Assembly (NCBI RefSeq): GCF_036345995.1
Contig: NZ_CP107796.1
Span: 8,122,001 to 8,186,000 of the forward strand
Length of the DNA: 64,000 bases
Direction: 5' to 3'
Source of the DNA: Streptomyces sp. NBC_00557
Lineage (GTDB): Bacteria; Actinomycetota; Actinomycetes; Streptomycetales; Streptomycetaceae
Numbering within the stretch: the stretch's first letter is position 1; the number at the start of each line of letters is the position of its first letter. The position numbers were made by a program, and so were the translations under genes. Below the pieces are notes generated by a model. The model ran no database searches, had not been told where the DNA came from, and worked only from the letters and a program-made list of their open reading frames with translations. Below are positions 52,038 through 61,135 of the stretch, piece by piece.

Positions 52038-52748
52038 CGCGAAGTCGCGTCCCTCGCCGGAGTCACCGGCCTGGAAGATCACGGGGTGCCCCTGGGCGCT
52101 GCGCGGCAGGGTCGGGACGAGGTCGACGTCGAACTGCGGCCCCCGGTGGCGTACGCGATGTACGGCACCGGGCACCGACCATTCCCGTGCACCGGCGGAG
52201 CCGGCGATCGCTCCGTCCTCCCAGCCGTCCCACAACGCGCGGGCCACGGTGAGGAACTCCTCGGCGCGCCGGTAGCGGTCGGCGTGGTCGAGGTAGCCGC
52301 CGCGGCGGAAGTTCGCGCCGGTCCAGGCGTTGTCCGTGGTCACCACGTTCCAGCCGGCGCGGCCCGCGGAGAGCAGGTCGAGGCCGGAGAGGCGGCGGGC
52401 GAGGTCGGCGGGCTCGTTGAAAGTGGAGTTGGAGGTGGAGACCAGGCCGATGTGGCGGGTGAGCGCGGCCAGTGCCGCGAGCTGGGTGATCGCGTCCGGC
52501 CGCCCCGCCACGTCCAGATCGTGGATCCCGCCGTCGACCTCGCGCAGCCGCAGCCCCTCGCCGAGGAAGAACGCGTCGAACAGGCCCCGTTCGGCGGTCT
52601 GGGCGACCCGGCGGAAGGAGGCCGGGTCGATCTGGGAGCCGCTGTCGGGGGCGGACCAGATGGTCCAGTGGTTGACGCCCTGGAAGAACACCCCGAAGTG
52701 CAGCTGGCCGTGCGGCCGGGGGACGTCGAGGGGATCGGTGCGGCTCAT
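52035..52748 (-). pseudogene. 3'-truncated LLM flavin-dependent monooxygenase
   Basis: About 237 of the usual 440 residues of an NtaA/SnaA/DszA-type monooxygenase: LHFGVFFQGVNHWTIWSAPD, FDAFFLGEGLRLREVDGGIH, LSGLDLLSAGRAGWNVVTTD, ADRYRRAEEFLTVARALWDG, and VIFQAGDSGEGRDFAAR, after which it runs into the IS256 fragment in an unrelated frame. Intact enzymes use FMNH2 and O2 to oxidise sulfur or aminocarboxylate substrates. The ATG at 52748 overlaps the stop of the preceding LLM gene (ATGA). The loss of 200 residues of barrel and cap makes it inactive. Confidence 0.85.
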
Positions 52749-53850
52749 CGGGCGTCCTCCTGGGCGGCCACGGCAGCGGCGGCGAAGCGATTGACAGGGC
52801 GCTCCAGACCGAGGGTCGAGCGCAGGGACGTACCGGGCAGCGGGCGGGCGACGAGGCGCCGCTCGGACAGGGCCGGCAGCACGAGTCGGGAGAGGACGGG
52901 CAGGTCCTCGTCCAGTACCAGCGGATGCAGCCGTACGCCGTCGACGTGGCGGCTCAACTCGATCAGTAGCGCGACCAGTTGGTCCGCCGAGCCGACGTGC
53001 CGCAGCAGCCCCCGGTCGGTCCACGACGTGTGCCGTTCCAGGTCGGCGACACGCTCGGCGGCCGTGGCGTCCGGCGTGTTCAGCGCTACGTCGACCTCGG
53101 CGAACACGCGGGGCGTACCGGCGGCAGCCGCGGCCGTGCCGACCGACGCGAGGTCGCGCCCCCGACGAGAGCGACGTCGAGCTGTGCGGCGGGAACCCGG
53201 TCCGGTCGGCCCAGGACGACAAGCTGCCCCTGAGGCGGACGCGGCACGATCGCCGGGCCCTTGACGGCATACGTCTCGCCCGTGAAGTCGATGTAGTGCA
53301 GCCGCTCGCGGTCGAGGTAACGGCTGGTGGCCACGGACCGGATGACCGCGTCGTCCTCCCACGAGTCCCACAGGGCGCGAGCCACCTCCACGCCGTCCCG
53401 GGACTCCCGGGCCCGCGCGGCGGCGTCGGCGACCGGAGGCCGCCCCCAGGCACGGGCCGCCTCGGGACGCTCCTCCTCCGCCACCACCCACCCGGCGCGA
53501 CCGCCGGAGATGTGGTCCAGGGACGCCAACTGGCTGGAGACATGGAACGGTTCGGCGTACGTGACCGGGACGACGGGAGCGATTCCGATGGTGCTCGTGG
53601 ACGCGGCGACGAAGGCCGCACGCTCTACCGCGCCGACACGGCCCACCGGATTCGGTGAAGTTCCGGGCGGCAGCACGCCGTCATCCAGGGTGATCAGCGT
53701 GAACCCGGCGTTCTCGGCGATGGCGGCGACCCGGGCCACGCGGCGCGGGGTGAGCAGCTGATCGGGGGAGTGGGCGGCGCGGCGCCAGGCCGCGGGTGGG
53801 GCACCATCGCCGTCGATCTCGACGGCGAGGTGCAGGGCAGTGCCGGTCAA
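52745..53850 (-). pseudogene. LLM flavin-dependent oxidoreductase with one frameshift
   Basis: The first frame (to about 53165) reads TGTALHLAVEIDGDGAPPAA, TSTIGIAPVVPVTYAEPFHV, LASLDHISGGRAGWVVAEEE, and AARARESRDGVEVARALWDS. After a run of five C (G on the coding strand) at about 53160 the match continues in another frame: ASVGTAAAAAGTPRVFAEVD to LLRHVGSADQLVALLIELSR and a normal C-terminus. One base restores about 365 residues. TTG start at 53850 with AAGGAA upstream. Either a recent homopolymer mutation or a sequencing error. First gene after the leftward leader ORF. Confidence 0.75.
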
Positions 53851-53928
53851 TGGGGTTCCTTCCGGGAAACACGGGGACTCGCGGCCACAGGGCCACGACG
53901 AGACGGCCGGCGGGACGGCCGGCAGGGG

Positions 53929-54045
53929 TCAGGCGTGTACGGAAGGACAGACGGCGGAGGCGGTACGGCAGTAGTCGGCATGCCGCCGGGTGATGAGCCG
54001 CGCACCAGTGCACGCACCGTGCGGTGCCGCGCCCAGCACGTGCAT
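53929..54045 (-). CDS. Cysteine-containing leader peptide (leftward)
   Basis: A 38-codon ORF from ATG 54045 ends 78 bases before the first LLM gene. The core LITRRHADYCRTASAVC matches the pattern of actinobacterial sulfur-operon leader peptides (TRRxHxDLxRxxSAxC). Three Cys codons occur at 54012, 53965 and 53950 (approximate). In such leaders, slow translation through Cys codons under cysteine shortage alters mRNA structure and lets downstream genes be expressed. It overlaps no other supported gene. Confidence 0.7.
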   Translation of the reverse strand: MHVLGAAPHGACTGARLITRRHADYCRTASAVCPSVHA

Positions 54046-54364
54046 CAGAGCCTCCACCCGTCAGAAAATTTCCCATTCAACGTACGTCGCCCGCCCCGGT
54101 GAGTGTCAAGGTCGCACAGGGCGGAGGGGCACCTCAGCGCGGTGCGCCAGCGCTCACCAGACCGAGACCGCACCTTCCGGCTCGGCTCCTCCCTCACCCT
54201 CTCCACCAAGCCGCTGCGCATCGATCCCGACCCGGCCTGGGCGCCGCTGCACAGGTGGCGTGAGCGTCTCCCGAAGAAGTGGACACGTTCTCGGTGTCCG
54301 CAATGCAAGACCCGTCCTGGCAGTTCTTGACCAGTCTGGTGGGCATCTGCTGAACTCCCGAACC
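54046..54364. promoter_or_regulatory. Divergent control region between two sulfur units
   Basis: About 320 bases between the two oppositely oriented leader ORFs, so it must contain both promoters. Around 54060-54085 it is AT-richer (AAAATTTCCCATTCAACG), a likely promoter or regulator site for the leftward unit. No palindrome was identified with confidence. Confidence 0.5.
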
Positions 54365-54442
54365 ATGAACCCGCGCGTGGACCTGACCCGGCGGCGCCAC
54401 ATCGATCTGGCGCACGTCTCCAGCGCGTTTTGTTGTCGCTGA
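54365..54442 (+). CDS. Cysteine-containing leader peptide (rightward)
   Basis: A 25-codon ORF whose middle DLTRRRHIDLAHVSSAF is a textbook actinobacterial leader of sulfur-assimilation operons and ends in Cys-Cys-Arg, with adjacent TGT TGT codons at 54431-54436. Tandem Cys codons just before the stop are the sensing element in ribosome-mediated attenuation. The intact sulfonate operon begins 351 bases downstream. Confidence 0.8.
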   Translation: MNPRVDLTRRRHIDLAHVSSAFCCR

Positions 54443-54793
54443 CCCGGGAAGCGCTCCCCGGCACCGGCCGGTGTGCGCCCATGGTGTGTGCCCGGCAGCG
54501 GCGCTGCGAAGCCGCCGACACTGCGATGCCTCCCCGCGGGATCGTCGTGTCCACCTGCTGAGGGCTCGCCGCCTCCTCTCCTTCTCTATGAGCCGGGAGC
54601 CTGTGCACGCACGCCGACGCGGTCGCTGAGAACGCGGCTGTAGCGGTCCTGCGGCCACGCGCTCTTCTCGCGGTCCGCTCAGGCCAGCGTTCCGGGTGTC
54701 TTCGATCAGTCCTGCGCAGTACCAGCCCAATTGCCCAACGCCCGATTGCCGGCACCCCTTGGCGTGCCGCGTCTGCCCGGGAGGGATCCCCTC
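54443..54793. promoter_or_regulatory. Untranslated leader between leader peptide and dioxygenase gene
   Basis: 350 bases without a supported gene. Several GC-rich inverted segments lie soon after the leader stop (e.g. CACCGGCCGGTG at about 54462-54473, a perfect 12-base palindrome), which could form alternative structures for attenuation. GGGAGGGATC just before 54794 is the ribosome site of the next gene. Confidence 0.5.
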
Positions 54794-55690
54794 ATGTCTC
54801 CATCCATCCGCAAACTCACCGGCCGTATCGGCGCGGTCGTCGAGGGCGTCGACCTCACCGCGCCGCCTGACCCCCTGACGGTCACGGCGCTCCGTGACGC
54901 CCTCAACGAGCACAAGGCGATCGTGTTCAACGACGTGAACCTCGACAATGCCGGTCAGGAGCGTGTGGCCGGGTGGTTCGGCGAGCTCACCACCGCTCAC
55001 CCGAACGTCCCGGCCGCCGAAGGCACGACGAGCGTGCTCGCCGTCGACAGCGAGACGTCCAAGGCCAACGAGTGGCACACGGACGTCTCCTTCGTGGTCA
55101 ACCCGCTGCAGGCCACCACGCTGCGGTCGGTCGTGACCACGCCGTACGGCGGCGAGACGCTCATCGCGAACGCCGCGGCGGCCTACCGCGATCTGCCCGA
55201 ACCGCTGCGCGCCCTCGCGGACTCGCTGCGCGCGGTGCACACCAACCAGTACGACTACGCGCGCCCCGCGTCCACGACGGCCCAGCGGCAGGAGTACGAC
55301 CGCGTCTTCGTCTCGACGCCCTACGAGGCCGAGCACCCGGTCGTGCGGGTGCATCCGCTGACCGGCGAACGCGGACTGTTCATCGGCGGGTTCGTCAAGC
55401 GCATCGTCGGCCTGTCGAGCAACGAGTCGGCCGATCTGCTGCGCATCCTCCAGTCGTACGTGACACGTCCGGAGAACATCCTGCGCTGGACCTGGTCGCC
55501 CAACCAGCTGCTGATCTTCGACAACCGGATCACCCAGCACTACGGGGTGGACAACTACGACGACCACCCGCGCCGCCTCAACCGGGTGACAGTGGCGGGA
55601 GACATTCCCGTCGGCGTCGACGGACGCCACAGCGAGCAACTCGTCGGCGACGCCACGCACTACAGCAGCGTGCTGGAGGCGGCGGCATGA
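54794..55690 (+). CDS. TauD/TfdA-family Fe(II)/2-oxoglutarate dioxygenase
   Basis: 298 residues. The iron-binding triad is visible: His and Asp in EWHTDVSFVVNP (near 95-97) and distal His in RITQHYGVDNYDDHPRRLNR, whose following Arg binds 2-oxoglutarate. The N-terminal LTGRIGAVVEGVDLT is the family opening. TauD-type enzymes hydroxylate alkylsulfonates or sulfate esters next to sulfur, releasing sulfite or sulfate; position ahead of a sulfonate transporter and behind a Cys leader supports that. The substrate is not determined. Its stop overlaps the permease start (ATGA). Confidence 0.88.
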   Translation: MSPSIRKLTGRIGAVVEGVDLTAPPDPLTVTALRDALNEHKAIVFNDVNLDNAGQERVAGWFGELTTAHPNVPAAEGTTSVLAVDSETSKANEWHTDVSFVVNPLQATTLRSVVTTPYGGETLIANAAAAYRDLPEPLRALADSLRAVHTNQYDYARPASTTAQRQEYDRVFVSTPYEAEHPVVRVHPLTGERGLFIGGFVKRIVGLSSNESADLLRILQSYVTRPENILRWTWSPNQLLIFDNRITQHYGVDNYDDHPRRLNRVTVAGDIPVGVDGRHSEQLVGDATHYSSVLEAAA

Positions 55691-56580
55691 CCGAGCTCAG
55701 CCTCACGGCGCCCGCCGGCACCGAGCGCCCGGACACCGCGACGACGAGCGCGCCGGAACGCGAGGTGTTCCTACCGCGCGACGCCCGACGCCGAACGCCG
55801 CTCAGCACACTCCGCGAACGCCTGCGCTGGCCGCTGGGCATCTACACGACTCCCGTCGCGATCCTCGTCGCCTGGGAGGTGCTCGCCCGGGCCGGAGTGC
55901 TGGCGAAGACCTATGCACCGGCACCGACCTCGATCGTGAAGTCCGCCGCCGATCTGTGGCAGCAGGGCGTCCTCGGGCCCGACCTGGCCGTCTCGCTGCA
56001 GCGGGCCGGCATCGGCCTCGCCATCGGTCTGACGGTGGGCATCGTCACCGGAGTGCTCGGCGGGCTGCTGCGCAGCGGGGAATACCTGTTCAACGGCCTC
56101 GTGCAGGTGCTCAACACGATCCCGCTCCTGGCGGTGCTGCCGCTGATGATCGTGTGGTTCGGCATCGACGAACTCACGAAGGTCCTGCTGATCTCCTTCG
56201 GAGCCGGTGTCCCGATGTATCTCAACCTGTTCGCCGCGATCCGGGGCGTCGACCAGCGGCTGATCGAGATGGCGCGCACGACGGGCGCGGGCACCTGGCG
56301 CCTGGTGACGCGCGTGCTGGTGCCCGGAGCCCTGCCGGGGTTCCTGGTCGGCCTGCGGTTCTCCCTCGCCTACAGCGTCCTGGGACTCGTCGCCGCCGAG
56401 ACGGTCAACGCCGACAAGGGACTCGGCTTCCTCATCACTCAGGGGCAGACGTATCTGCAGACCAACCAGGTCTTCGTGGGGCTGGTGATCTACTCGCTCC
56501 TCGGTCTGCTCGCCGACCAGTTCGTCCGGGCTCTCGAGCGGGTGCTGCTGCGGTGGCGACCCAGTTATGAGGCGTCATGA
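55687..56580 (+). CDS. ssuC: Sulfonate-type ABC transporter permease
   Basis: 297 residues with about six membrane helices: LGIYTTPVAILVAWEVLARA, SLQRAGIGLAIGLTVGIVTG, VLNTIPLLAVLPLMIVWFGI, LISFGAGVPMYLNLFAAIRG, LRFSLAYSVLGLVAAETVNA and VGLVIYSLLGLLADQFVRAL. The EAA-type coupling loop is IEMARTTGAGTWRLVTRVLV (normally EAA...G). An SsuC/TauC-type inner-membrane component that forms the channel with the ATPase and binding protein below. Translationally coupled on both sides through ATGA overlaps. The nitrate/sulfonate/taurine family assignment is firm; the exact solute is inferred from neighbours. Confidence 0.88.
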   Translation: MTELSLTAPAGTERPDTATTSAPEREVFLPRDARRRTPLSTLRERLRWPLGIYTTPVAILVAWEVLARAGVLAKTYAPAPTSIVKSAADLWQQGVLGPDLAVSLQRAGIGLAIGLTVGIVTGVLGGLLRSGEYLFNGLVQVLNTIPLLAVLPLMIVWFGIDELTKVLLISFGAGVPMYLNLFAAIRGVDQRLIEMARTTGAGTWRLVTRVLVPGALPGFLVGLRFSLAYSVLGLVAAETVNADKGLGFLITQGQTYLQTNQVFVGLVIYSLLGLLADQFVRALERVLLRWRPSYEAS

Positions 56581-57308
56581 GCAGCGTGATCGCGACGGAG
56601 CCCCGTCGGCAGACCGGGGTGGTCGTCGAGCAGGTGGTCCGCCGGTTCGGTGACCGGGTGGTGCTCGACCACCTCGACCTCACCATCGCCGACGAGGAGT
56701 TGGTGATCCTGCTCGGCCCCTCGGGCTGCGGCAAGAGCACCCTGCTGCGGCTGCTCGCCGGACTCGACCGGCCCGACGGCGGGCGGGTGGAGGTCCCGGC
56801 ACGGCGTGCGATCGTCTTCCAGGCCGATCGGCTGCTGCCGTGGCAGCGGGTGTTGCGCAACGTCACGCTCGGCCTGTACGGAGCCGATGCGGAGGCGCGG
56901 GCCCGCGAGGTGCTTGCCGAGGTCGGACTCTCGGGCCGTGAGAAGGCATGGCCCAAGGAGCTCTCGGGCGGCGAGGCCCAGCGGGTGTCGCTCGCCCGGG
57001 CACTGGTCTCGGAGCCCGAACTCGTGCTGCTCGACGAGCCGTTCGCGGCCCTCGACGCCATCACACGGCTGCGCATGCACGACCTCGTGCGCGCGCTGCG
57101 GGCCAAGCACCACGCTGCCATGCTGCTCGTCACCCACGATGTCGACGAGGCGATCGCCCTGGCGGACCGCATCGTCGTCATGAGCAACGGCCGCATCGGC
57201 ACCTCGCACGAGGTGCACCTCTCCGCCGCGGACCGTGAGGCGAGCGTCGCACGCGAGGAACTCCGGGCCCGGCTCCTGGAAGACCTCGGCCTCGCCGGCC
57301 AGCACTGA
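56577..57308 (+). CDS. ssuB: Sulfonate-type ABC transporter ATPase
   Basis: 243 residues. Walker A LLGPSGCGKSTLLRLLAGLD, Q-loop VFQADRLLPWQRVLRNVTLG, signature LSGGEAQRVSLARALVSEPE, Walker B LVLLDEPFAALDA, and the H-loop LLVTHDVDEAIALADRIVVM are all intact. It powers import through the SsuC-like permease. Coupled to the permease by ATGA; 45 bases separate it from the binding-protein gene. Confidence 0.92.
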   Translation: MSSVIATEPRRQTGVVVEQVVRRFGDRVVLDHLDLTIADEELVILLGPSGCGKSTLLRLLAGLDRPDGGRVEVPARRAIVFQADRLLPWQRVLRNVTLGLYGADAEARAREVLAEVGLSGREKAWPKELSGGEAQRVSLARALVSEPELVLLDEPFAALDAITRLRMHDLVRALRAKHHAAMLLVTHDVDEAIALADRIVVMSNGRIGTSHEVHLSAADREASVAREELRARLLEDLGLAGQH

Positions 57309-57353
57309 CCTTCCCCCAAGACCTCACCCAGCACAGAAAGCAGCCCACATCCC

Positions 57354-58412
57354 ATGCGCAAGACAACCAGCAGACTCGTCGGAGCCGTCGGCTCGCTCAC
57401 CCTCGCGAGCACCCTCGTCGCCTGCGGAGGAGCGTCGTCGGACACGGCCGCGCCGCTGAGCAACGCCGCCGCGGCGAGCGACGCCAAGCACCCCGAGTGG
57501 AGCAAGTACACCTTCACCATCGGCGACAACGGCGGTGACGGCAGCCAGGAACTGGCCAAGATCACCGGCGTGTTCGACAACGCGCCCTACAAGGTGAAGT
57601 TCGCCCGCTTCACCTACGGCCCGCCGCTCGTGCAGGCCGCCGCCTCGGGCGACATCGACCTCGGCAGCGTCGGCGACGTACCGCCGATCACCGGCGCCGC
57701 GAAGGAGTACGGCTTCAAGGTCGTCGCCGTCAACCGCTCACTCACGCCCGACCAGGCGGTCGAGAACATCATCGTGCCGAAGGGCTCGAAGCTGAGTACC
57801 GCTGCCGACCTCAAGGGCAAGAAGATCGCCGTCCCACAGGGCAGTTCGGCTCACGGCCTGGCCCTGAACGCGCTCAAGAGCGTCGGCCTCACCCCCAAGG
57901 ACGCCAAGCTGGTCTTCCTCGACCCGGCGGCCGCCGCGACGGCCTTCAACACCGGGAAGGTGGACGCCTGGTCGATCTGGAACCCGCAGTCGGCCATCGC
58001 GGTCAAGCACGGCGCGCGGATCCTCGTGAAGGGTCTGCCGCCGATCGACCAGACGAGCAGCTACTACGTCGCCAGTGACGCGTCACTGAAGGACAAGACC
58101 AAACGCGCGGCTCTCACGGACGTCCTGAAGAGGCTCTCCCGGGAGTTCGCCTGGGCGGTCAAGAACCCCGACACGTACGCACAGGCGCTCTCGCGAGAGC
58201 AGGGCATTCCCCTGGACGACGCCAAGGCGTCCCTGGCCGCCTACTCCAACCGGGTGACCCCGGTGCAGCAGTCGGACATCGAACTGGAGCAGAAGCTCGC
58301 CGACGCCTTCCTGGAGGCGGGCCAGATCACCAAGAAGGTCGACGTCAAGTCGATCACCGACAACCTCCTCCCGGCCGGCTACGACAGCTCCAAGCTCAAG
58401 GTCACCTCATGA
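57354..58412 (+). CDS. ssuA: Sulfonate-type ABC transporter substrate-binding lipoprotein
   Basis: 352 residues. The signal ends in a lipobox (STLVAC, Cys near residue 23), so the protein is tethered to the outer face of the membrane. The NMT1/SsuA-like fold is shown by YTFTIGDNGGDGSQELAKIT, GPPLVQAAASGDIDLGSVGD, GKKIAVPQGSSAHGLALNAL and KVDAWSIWNPQSAIAVKHGA. It captures the organosulfur solute and hands it to the permease. Its stop overlaps the monooxygenase start (ATGA). Confidence 0.88.
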   Translation: MRKTTSRLVGAVGSLTLASTLVACGGASSDTAAPLSNAAAASDAKHPEWSKYTFTIGDNGGDGSQELAKITGVFDNAPYKVKFARFTYGPPLVQAAASGDIDLGSVGDVPPITGAAKEYGFKVVAVNRSLTPDQAVENIIVPKGSKLSTAADLKGKKIAVPQGSSAHGLALNALKSVGLTPKDAKLVFLDPAAAATAFNTGKVDAWSIWNPQSAIAVKHGARILVKGLPPIDQTSSYYVASDASLKDKTKRAALTDVLKRLSREFAWAVKNPDTYAQALSREQGIPLDDAKASLAAYSNRVTPVQQSDIELEQKLADAFLEAGQITKKVDVKSITDNLLPAGYDSSKLKVTS

Positions 58413-59737
58413 GCGCGACACGGCGACAGCTCCACCTCAATGCCTTCCTCATGGAAGCGGGCCACCACGAGGCAGCCTGGCGGCTTCCGCACAGCAATCC
58501 CCGGGCCGCCTTCGGCCTGCGGCACTGGATCGAGCTGGCGCAGCTGGCCGAGAGCGCCAAGTTCGACTCGCTCTTCCTCGCGGACGGGCCGGCCCTCGTC
58601 GGCACCGGCGAGTTCCGTCCGCCGGGCCAGCTCGAACCATTGACCCTGCTGACCGCGCTGTCCCAGGCGACCAGGAGGATCGGCCTCATCGCGACCGTGT
58701 CGTCGACGTACAACGAGCCGTACAACCTCGCCCGCCGGCTCGCTTCCGTCGATCACGTCAGCGGCGGCCGCGCCGGCTGGAACATCGTCACCTCGGCCGG
58801 CGCCGACGAGGCCGCCAACTTCGGCCTCGACGACCGCCCTGGCCACGCCGAACGCTACGCCCGAGCCGATGAGTTCCTGAGGGTCGCCAAGGCACTGTGG
58901 GACAGCTGGGAGTCCGAGGCCGTCGTCGCGGACAAGTCCACCGGACGCTACGCCGACCCCGAGCGGCTTCACAGGCTGAACCATCGGGGCAGGCACTTCA
59001 AGGTGGCCGGCCCGCTCAACGTGGAGCGTCCACCGCAGGGCTACCCGCTGCTCGTCCAGGCCGGCTCCTCCGAGGACGGCAAGGACTTCGCGGCCCGCCA
59101 CGCCGAGGCGGTCTTCACCGCGCACACGACGTACGAGCGGGCGGCCGCCTTCTACGCCGACATCAAGGCACGGGCCAGGGCCGCGGGGCGCGACCCGGAC
59201 GGTGTCATCGTTCTGCCGGGCATCGTCCCGTACATCGGGTCGACCGAGGAGGAGGCCCGGGCGCTCGCGCGGGAGTTCGATGAGCTGCGCGTCCCGGAGT
59301 ACGGTCTGCGCCAGCTGGCCGCCGTGTTCGAGACAGAGCCGTCGGTCTTCGAACTGGACGAACCACTACCGGACTTCATCCTCTCCAGACCGAAACTGGA
59401 AGGCGCGCAGAGCCGTTCCGACCTGATCACCGATCTCGCGGTGCGCGAGCAGCTGACGGTGCGGCAGATCATCTCCCGGCTCGGCGGCGGGCGCGGTCAC
59501 TTCGAGTTCGTCGGCACGCCGGAGCAGGTCGCGGATACCATCATCGCGTGGTTCGAGGGTGGTGCCGCGGACGGGTTCAACATCATGGCGCCCGCCCTGC
59601 CCTCGGGCCTGGCGGCCTTCGCCGAGCACGTGCTGCCGCTCCTGCGGGGCAAGGGCCTGTTCCGCGAGGAGTACGAGGGAACGACCCTGCGCGAGCACTA
59701 CGGTCTCCCGGTACCGGCGAACCAGTTCCATGGCTGA
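58409..59737 (+). CDS. LLM flavin-dependent monooxygenase (NtaA/SnaA/DszA type), intact
   Basis: 442 residues, full family length. Landmarks: LHLNAFLMEAGHHEAAWRLP, FDSLFLADGPALVGTGEFRP, RRIGLIATVSSTYNEPYNLA, LASVDHVSGGRAGWNIVTSA, PPQGYPLLVQAGSSEDGKDF and FEFVGTPEQVADTIIAWFEG. Such enzymes take FMNH2 from a separate reductase and cleave C-S or C-N bonds (dibenzothiophene sulfone, nitrilotriacetate, long-chain sulfonates). In this operon a desulfurising role is likely. No flavin reductase gene is in the cluster. Start coupled to the binding protein; last gene of the operon. Confidence 0.9.
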   Translation: MSATRRQLHLNAFLMEAGHHEAAWRLPHSNPRAAFGLRHWIELAQLAESAKFDSLFLADGPALVGTGEFRPPGQLEPLTLLTALSQATRRIGLIATVSSTYNEPYNLARRLASVDHVSGGRAGWNIVTSAGADEAANFGLDDRPGHAERYARADEFLRVAKALWDSWESEAVVADKSTGRYADPERLHRLNHRGRHFKVAGPLNVERPPQGYPLLVQAGSSEDGKDFAARHAEAVFTAHTTYERAAAFYADIKARARAAGRDPDGVIVLPGIVPYIGSTEEEARALAREFDELRVPEYGLRQLAAVFETEPSVFELDEPLPDFILSRPKLEGAQSRSDLITDLAVREQLTVRQIISRLGGGRGHFEFVGTPEQVADTIIAWFEGGAADGFNIMAPALPSGLAAFAEHVLPLLRGKGLFREEYEGTTLREHYGLPVPANQFHG

Positions 59738-59832
59738 ACCGCTTTCCCTGGGCGGTCCGCTCGACTCCCGTCCCGAGTTTGAGATGGGAGGTGGTCCTGC
59801 GGCGCGGGCGCCTGGGCGGCGATGAATGCCGC

Positions 59833-60263
59833 TCAGGCCGGCGGGCGCCCGAGCACGCGCGTCAGCACGTGCACGGGCGCCGTGCGCCGGACCGGCGAGT
59901 ACGGCGGCAGGGGCAGCGGGTCGAGCAGCGCCGGGTGCTCGACGGGCTCTGGTATGCCGATGAGGTCGTAAAGCATGCGGCGCAGGAGTGCTCCGTACCC
60001 GCCTGGAGCGGAACGGGTCTGTTCACACAGGTGCCGGTATCCGCCGGGGCGTGCGCGGGGATCGCCTGCTCGATGGGCGCGCGCAGGCTGTGGGCGCGGC
60101 GGATCCTCGGAGCTGTTCGTCCGAGTGCGGCCACCGGCCGATGCGGGTCCAGGTTGTGCTCCGGGAATGTCCCCAGGAGGACCGGAGTGCCGATCGAAGC
60201 GGCGTAGTACGTCACGCTGTCGTGGTCTCCGATGACACATGCCCAGGTCGACGGGCTCTGCAT
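59833..60263 (-). pseudogene. C-terminal relic of a CDP-glycerol-transferase-like protein
   Basis: Minus strand: ACVIGDHDSVTYYAASIGTP, VLLGTFPEHNLDPHRPVAAL, GRTAPRIRRAHSLRAPIEQA, then after a shift near 60000 RRMLYDLIGIPEPVEHPALL, PLPPYSPVRRTAPVHVLTRV. This fits the end of large streptomycete proteins often mislabelled 'translation initiation factor 2', whose fold resembles glycosyl or glycerophosphate transferases. The front several hundred residues are missing, replaced by an unrelated epimerase fragment on the other strand. Confidence 0.55.
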
Positions 60264-60291
60264 GCTCGGCGGGGGAGCGGCTCCATGGACC

Positions 60292-60612
60292 GAGGTACAG
60301 CTCGCTTACCCCCGACCCGGGACTTCGCCTCCGCCACCGACACGATCGCCGGGTTGCTCGCGCTGGCCGCGGGCGACCCGGCGGTGAGCCACAGCGTGAA
60401 CCTCGGCGCCGGGCAGGAGATCTCCATCGGCGACCTGGCCAAGGCGCTGATCGCGGCCTCCGGACGTGACGCCGAGAGCGCCGTCGCGCACGACCGGCTG
60501 CACCCGGCGGGCAGCGAGGTGCAGCGGCTGCTCTCCAGCGCCTCCCGCGCCCGTGACCTGGCCGACTGGGAGCCGTCAGTGCCGCTGGAGGAGGGGCTGA
60601 ACTGGCGATTGA
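60292..60612 (+). pseudogene. C-terminal fragment of an NAD-dependent sugar epimerase/dehydratase
   Basis: The + strand reads PTRDFASATDTIAGLLALAA, SHSVNLGAGQEISIGDLAKA, LIAASGRDAESAVAHDRLHP, VQRLLSSASRARDLADWEPS and VPLEEGLN. This is the substrate-domain end of GDP-mannose-dehydratase-like or UDP-sugar epimerase-like SDRs. The Rossmann half is absent and the end runs into a short IS-end-like sequence near 60640. No start codon or ribosome site. Confidence 0.75.
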
Positions 60613-60825
60613 CGCCGACCGGGAAGGCTTCGGCCACTAGGACTTGTCCGGCGATCATGTCCAGAGCCGGATCCGCCGGCTGCGGCGGTGGCCTTGTTGC
60701 GATCGTCAGAGACCGCCCCCAACCCCATAGGCTGGCATGTACAGTTCCGATCTGGAGTGTGGTGGGTATGCAGGGCACGCCCACCGGATTCCGGAGGCGC
60801 GGAGGTCAAAGGGGGAGGTCGTGTC

Positions 60826-61125
60826 ATGTTTGCGGTGATCTACCGGTGGCGTTTGCACGAAGGCAAGGAGCAGCAGTTCGCAGCTGGTTGGCACCGGGTG
60901 ACACGCGCGATGCACAAGCACTGCGGCAGCTACGGATCACGTCTGCACCAGGCCGATGACGGCACCTGGGTGGCGTACGCACGGTGGCCGGATGCCGCCA
61001 CTCGCGAGGGGTGCCCAGACGTGGACCCCGAAGGGGAAGCCATGATGAGTGAGGCGATCGCTGAGCACCTCCCCACAATTCGATGTCATGTGGTGGACGA
61101 CCTTCTCGCAGAACCCCGTGACTAG
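60826..61125 (+). CDS. Antibiotic-biosynthesis-monooxygenase (ABM)-like protein
   Basis: 99 residues with a dimeric ferredoxin-like fold: MFAVIYRWRLHEGKEQQFAA, GWHRVTRAMHKHCGSYGSRL, HQADDGTWVAYARWPDAATR. ABM-domain proteins act as cofactor-free monooxygenases or haem-degrading enzymes, but many are unassigned; conserved catalytic residues cannot be judged here. ATG with a strong GGGGGAGG seven bases upstream. Flanked by relics on both sides. Confidence 0.8.
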   Translation: MFAVIYRWRLHEGKEQQFAAGWHRVTRAMHKHCGSYGSRLHQADDGTWVAYARWPDAATREGCPDVDPEGEAMMSEAIAEHLPTIRCHVVDDLLAEPRD

Positions 61126-61135
61126 GTCCGGCCGA

